From positions 9,176,001 to 9,240,000 of the forward strand of contig JBAIAC010000042.1 of NCBI GenBank assembly GCA_037349315.1: a stretch of DNA of 64,000 nt. The letters are read 5' to 3'. Position numbers and translations under genes: made by a program. Below are positions 35,001 through 41,000 of this stretch, one piece after another (within the stretch, counting starts at the first letter, position 1; every line of letters starts with the position of its first letter). Under the pieces are notes generated by a model that was not told the origin of the DNA, made no database searches, and saw only the letters and a list, made by a program, of their open reading frames with translations. This DNA is from Chelydra serpentina (taxonomy: Eukaryota > Chordata > Testudines > Chelydridae).

Positions 35001-38000
35001 AAATCCTACATTCCTACCATTTACAGTATTTACATTATCACACTGTATTTGGAGTGCAGTATGGATCAGTCTGTCACGTGTCTCTGAATGGTGCTGGTCT
35101 TCTAATTACATGACCCGAATATGTAACAGATTGGTCCTCTGGGTGTTCATTAGTAACAATGACTGACTGTGGTTGGTCTGGAATCCTTGAGTCGTCTTCT
35201 TGCTCTGCATCCACCATCTGTAGAGTTTGCTCTGTCCATTGTTCTTTCTGAGGAACAAACTGTAGATATTGACAGTTTCTGCTGAGCTCTCCTCTGTTAG
35301 TCTCGATCACATACAGTCTGGGCGCTGAATTATTTTTCTTTACAACATCTGGAGTATTCCATTCTTTTTCTCCCTCCAGTTTGACACAAACACCGTCACC
35401 AGGTTCTAGACCTGGTAGATCTCTGAGTGATGTCTGTTGTAAAACTGTTCCTAAGCTGATTTGGCTACTCTCTACGTTGGGAGGGCAGTTCTGAGTTGTC
35501 TTCCCATCAGGAGTTGTGCTGCACTCTATCCAGGATATGCTATTGGTGTTGATCTGTAACATAGAAGAGCAAAGAATGGATCTTTCTGCTGTAAGATATT
35601 CTTGGCTGTCTGTACAGCTCTTTCAGCTTCTCCATTCACTTGTGAGTAATATGGGCTGCTAGTAATATGAGGAAAACCATATTTTATTTGGATAAATTAA
35701 ATTCTGCTGCAGTGAATTGTGGTCCATGCTCTGTCACAAGTTCTTCTGGAACCCTGAAATGACCCAAAGTGCACTTTTGTTGCTTTATAACACTCTGGTG
35801 TGTTACGTCTTTCAAATACACTATTTCTATATACCTGGAAAAATAATCCACAACTACCAAGTAATGATGTCCCCATAATTCACATAAATCTGCAGCGAGT
35901 CTCTTCCAAGGTCTCTTTCATTCAGACTAGCTCCTTCTTTGCATCATTAATTACTACTGTCCATATCTTTTTTCCTGCAGCCTTCAGCAAAGGAACTGTG
36001 GGAGCCCATTTTGGGTCCTTCTCCACCCACGTGACTGTGTGTAATGTTATGAGCTGGTAAAGCACCTTCCTGCTCCTCCCCTGGGGGGACGTCTTTTCCT
36101 TTCGGATGGACTTCTTTATAGCCCTGCTCCGGTTCAGGCTTTGTGTTGCTCTTCCAGGCCTCTGCAGGGGAGAGGTCCCTTGTCTCTTCCCTTCTTATTT
36201 CAGCTTCCTCTTGGATGTAGGGTGACCAAATGTCCCGATTTTATAGGGACAGTCCCAATATTTCGGGCTTTTTCTTATATAGATGCCTATTGCCCCCCAC
36301 CCCCGTCCCAATTTTTTACATTTGCTATCTGGTCACCCTAGTTGGATGTGTGTTTTTATGTTATTAACATGGTTGCTTTTCCCTTTAGCAACTGGAATCT
36401 CCACCTCAGACAGACCATCTTCCACCCGATGGTCCTGTACCACTGCACCCACCACAGTGCTGACTTTGTCTCCAGCTGGCTGGCATAGCTCGCTGCCCAG
36501 ATGCTCTGTTTTATGGAGACGACTTGTCTTCTCTCTCTGGCATAATTGTATCTCTTTCCACAAGGCTTCTGGGCAATCCTGCTTTGTATGCGTCTCAGAG
36601 CCGGCTTCATTCCACACTTGATCTTAAGCTGATTCTGGAGATTCGTCAGCTCCTTCTGCAACAACAAACACTGCTGTTCCCCAGTCACCTTCCAATGCTG
36701 AGACGAGCTAGCTCCTGCTCCTTATAGATGGCTTGTGCTGAGATCCAGTCCCTTGGGCAGCACATCTCAACCTTTGTGCTGGCAGGGTGCTCAGCTGTAC
36801 AAGGCCTTCTGCCCTGCTCCCCTCAGCTGAAGCAACCTCTTCTTCTAGCTCTCTCCAGTTCATTAGTGGGTGGGTAACGGGTTTGCTGGGTCACTGTAGA
36901 GGACGCAGCAACTACTGCAGCTTCCCTTTTAGCCAGCACCTCTGTATCTGTGCTTGTTAACATCCAGCTCTTCAGTGGGCGATCAACTTGTTTCCCATAA
37001 AACCTCCAAGGACACCCACGGCATCCACTCCCCTCCCCTGCCTTGAGACTGTCATTCCCTATCTCCCTGTTGCTTTACTCCTCCCTTGGCTGAACTATTC
37101 TGGTCTCCAGGTGCTGCTTCTCCTCTAGGGCCAGGGCTCCTTGACCAGGGGTATTGGCAATTCCAACTGCCACTTCCTCCCTGTGGGGTGGTGCCTGACG
37201 CTTGGTACATTCAGCAGCTGTGAGTTTCTCCTGAATATCAATACTCTCACCAGTCCTTGGCTCATGCGGGTGCTGGAGCTTTATCTCCTATGGCTGGGCT
37301 TCTTGGGAGCTAGAGCAGAATTTCTTCTGCTGAACACCCTGTTTCTTTTTTAGTGCATTGACCCATTCTGCCTGTCTTCTGGTCACTGGATTTGCTCCTG
37401 TTGCTTGGCCAGTTTCAGTAAGAAAACCCACACCTGGGCCTGCAAATTACAGAGCAGTTCAATAGCCCTGTCAGAGCTCTTGTCACTCCCCTCTCCTGAG
37501 ACCACCAGAAATGCTGCATCACATTTAGCTTCTGCCTCGGCTCCCCTGGCCCAGAGAGCCAGCTGTCCCCTAGAGCTGCTGGTTGGATCATTTTCCAAGG
37601 GAGTCCTTTCAGGTTCTTGGGGGAAGCTGCTCATATGCCCCCAATTCCCAAGCTTTGAATCTGGGAGTGAGGCTATGGTATCCCTGGTAAGCGGAGGGAC
37701 GTCTGAGACCCATGGCTGGCCTCTCCCTCTGATGGTTATACCCCAGGGCCTGCTTTCTTGGCTACCCATTTTACCCAGTACTAGAAACTCTCACTGCCCC
37801 ATAGCAACATCCCCGATCCCCTCTGCCCAAAATCCAAAGTTCTTGTAGGGCAGCATCTTTTTATGTGTCCCTTTTCCCTGCAGTCAAAACAAATTAACCC
37901 TTGGGCGGGGTCACTTTTCCCAGCCCAAAATGGGATTCCCATTGTCTGGGGCCTGACCTCCCCATGGTAGGGTGTCTTTAATAACCTGGGACTCCCCTGT

Positions 38001-41000
38001 TCCCCGAGTGTTCTGGGAAACCAGGCCAGTTTCCCCGTCCTTGCTCCTGGAGGCAGCCCCATCTTATGTGCCCGTCCTGCCCACAGTCAGTGCACAGCAT
38101 TGGACCAGCCCTGTCTGCAGTGGGTCAGGGTGACTCTTTCCAGTCACTGGCCCTCCTCAGTGCGTCGCTGTGGGTACCTGGGCACTTCCAGCAATGGGAG
38201 CTAGAACACCCATGGCTGTTGCTGGTCCTCCAGACACCAGCTTGGGAGAGTGAACATCCCACCGTCATGGAAGGTGTCTGTGCTGTGCTGCTCTGTCAGC
38301 CCTCCTGGGCGAGTCTCAGAGCCGGGGTGACAGACATCGGCTTGGGGGTTTGTGCTACAGCATTAAACACAGCTGTGTAGAGGTTGTGTCTGGGGCTGGA
38401 GCCTGGGTTTGAAGCCCCCACTTACTCCCTGGGCTTCAGATCCCCAGCTCCAGCCTGAACCAGAAGGTCTGTAGGGCTCTTTTTAGCACCATAGCAGGAG
38501 CCCCACAAACCTCAGTCTCTGGACCAAGCTCTGGGACTTGCTGTCGCGGGGTGTGTAGATGAACCCAAAGCGTCTCCAGAGTCTGGGTGTGAAAGTTCCC
38601 AGTGTGTCTGACCCAGGGCTGGTTAATGAGAGCGAGGGGGGTGGCTGGCGCAGTCGTTAGATGGAGACACCTGAGCCCCTGAGGATCTGAGATGGTCTCT
38701 GGGACCATTATCTGCTCTGGGAGACACCCAGGTGCAGCTGCAGAGGGTCTGTGCCAATCGCAGTGTCCATGGGACAAATCTCTCTGGGCAGAGAGTTCAG
38801 GCTGGAGCCGAGTTTCCGTTTGCAGCCTGATGTGGGGGTGAGATCAGGGTCTAGAAGGGAGAATTTTCCTACCATGGGCAAATTTAACACCAACTCTGGA
38901 GTGTTTCATAGCTGATGCCCTGAGCATGGCCTACCTGTAACTGTGTTTTTCTGCGGATGTTGACAGTCTCTCACTGCAAGTCTCTGGAGTTTGGACTCCT
39001 AAGTTGCTCAGACAGGTTTGAAGTGGGGCTGGGAGAAATGTTTTGGAGAAATAGTTTATATTTTTGCTTCGATTAAAACTATTCCCGAAGATCAGTGCTG
39101 ACTCCGTGGGTGCTCCGGGGCTGGAACACCCACCAGCAGCTCCCCCCCCCCCACTCCAGGTCACCTTCGCCTCCTCCCATGAGTGTGCTGAGTTCTACTT
39201 CTCCCCCCTGCCTCCCAGCGCTTGCCACCGCGAAACAGCTGTTTCACGCGGCAAGAGCTGGGAGGGAGCAGGGAGGAGGCAGTAGCGTAGCCAGCGGGGA
39301 GCAGGGGGAGCGGCTGCTCCCCCTTGAGCAGAAGCGGCGCCTTTTTTTAGCAGCACTAAAAAAAGGCGCCGCTTCTTTTTAAGCGCCGCTTCTTGCACTC
39401 ACCCGGCGGCGCTCCGGGTCTTCGGCGGCATTTCGGTGGCGGGTACCACCGAAGACCCGGAGTGAGCCGCCGAAGTGCCGCCGAAGACCCGGAGCGCCGC
39501 CGGGTGAGTACAGGGGGAGGCGCTTTTTTATAGCACCGCTCCCCTTGCACTCCGGACCTGGCTGCGCTACTGGGAGGAGGGGGAACGCAGCGTGCTTGGC
39601 GAAGAGGCGGGGCTGGGGATTTGGGGGGGGAGCGAACACCCACCAGCGCCGGAGAAAGTTGGCACCTGTGTTCCCGAATCCATGTTGAGTTTGCTGACTA
39701 GTTTCAATTAACAGAAAAAGGTGCCCCCTGTGTGATGTGAGGCGGGAATTAGAATGTGCGTCTCCTCCCTCAGGTCATTAGAATGTGCGTCTCCTCCCGC
39801 TGGGCTCCAGGGTGTCTGATGTGGGGCTCCCTCAATCTCTCCTCCTGAAGACGCCCCCCTGTGTCTAAACACTGCCATGGGCACTGGGCCAGAGCATGGG
39901 GTTGAGAATGAATCTGCAGCCCAGTGGGTTGGGTCGTATCTTGGAGCCCAGAGTCCAGCTGCCCTGCTCCAGTGACCCTGTAATTACTAACCTATAACCC
40001 CAGTGAGGAGAGAGATTATGGCCCCTGACACAGCAGTGTCTCAGGCCGTGTCTGCCAGGGTTTCCTTGCACCGATGTAGCTGCCCCAGTGCAACCCCCTA
40101 GTGCAGATGTGCTGCACAGGTATGGACTGGGACTGGCACCCAATGCACCTTCTCCCAGATGGAGGGGGCAGGAAGTGAGGAAATCCCCACTCCAAAGCAA
40201 CACCTCCCAGGTGCCTGTGACTCCACAGTACCACTTGGCCCTTGCCCCTATCCATCCATAACCCCAATCAGGGGATGGGTTACAGCAGGGGATGGCCACC
40301 GACATAACCCAGCCAGCCTCCTCTGACTTTAGCGCAAGCAGGAAGGGGCTAAGCCCTAAGGATGCATTGTGCACCAGGGCCCAGGGAACCTGATTGCAGG
40401 GGCTTCAGCGAACTGGGCCAGAGAGGTGGCTCAGCAGGGAGGGTGCCTAGGGGATGGAGTAGTTCCACACTCCCTGGGGACAGGACCCTACCGGGGCTGC
40501 TGTGGAGCCTGCAGGTTTGGGGCATGAACACGCTGGAAATCACTCCCCCACCTCACTCCAGAGCTTAGCTGAGGAGAGAAGAGGCTTCCTTGTGCCAGCG
40601 CTGGGAGGGGGTGTGGTGTGGCTGGGGGAGGTTGGCACATACAGGGCTCAGCTCCTCCTGGCCAGTGCCCTGGGCCAGAGGGTCTTGGACTTTCCCAGAG
40701 TGCTGGCCCAGCCAGAGGCAGAGCGGGAAGGAAAGAGCCTGCCGGCCGGGCTGCTGATGAGCACTCGGATCAGGGGCTGGTTCTTCACACAGTGCTGGGA
40801 GCAGGATGTGCCCTGCTGGGGGGCAGCAGATATGGAGGAGCAGTAGGGCTGGGCGGGGGAAGCAGCAAAGCAGGAAGAGGACACTGAGAGGGGGAGCACG
40901 TAAAGGACCAAGGAGTGGGAAGCAGGGGCAACATGTAACCGGCTTCTGCCTGGTGCCTCCCCACACTCACTAGCTACCGCAGCTCACAGCACGCAGCCAG

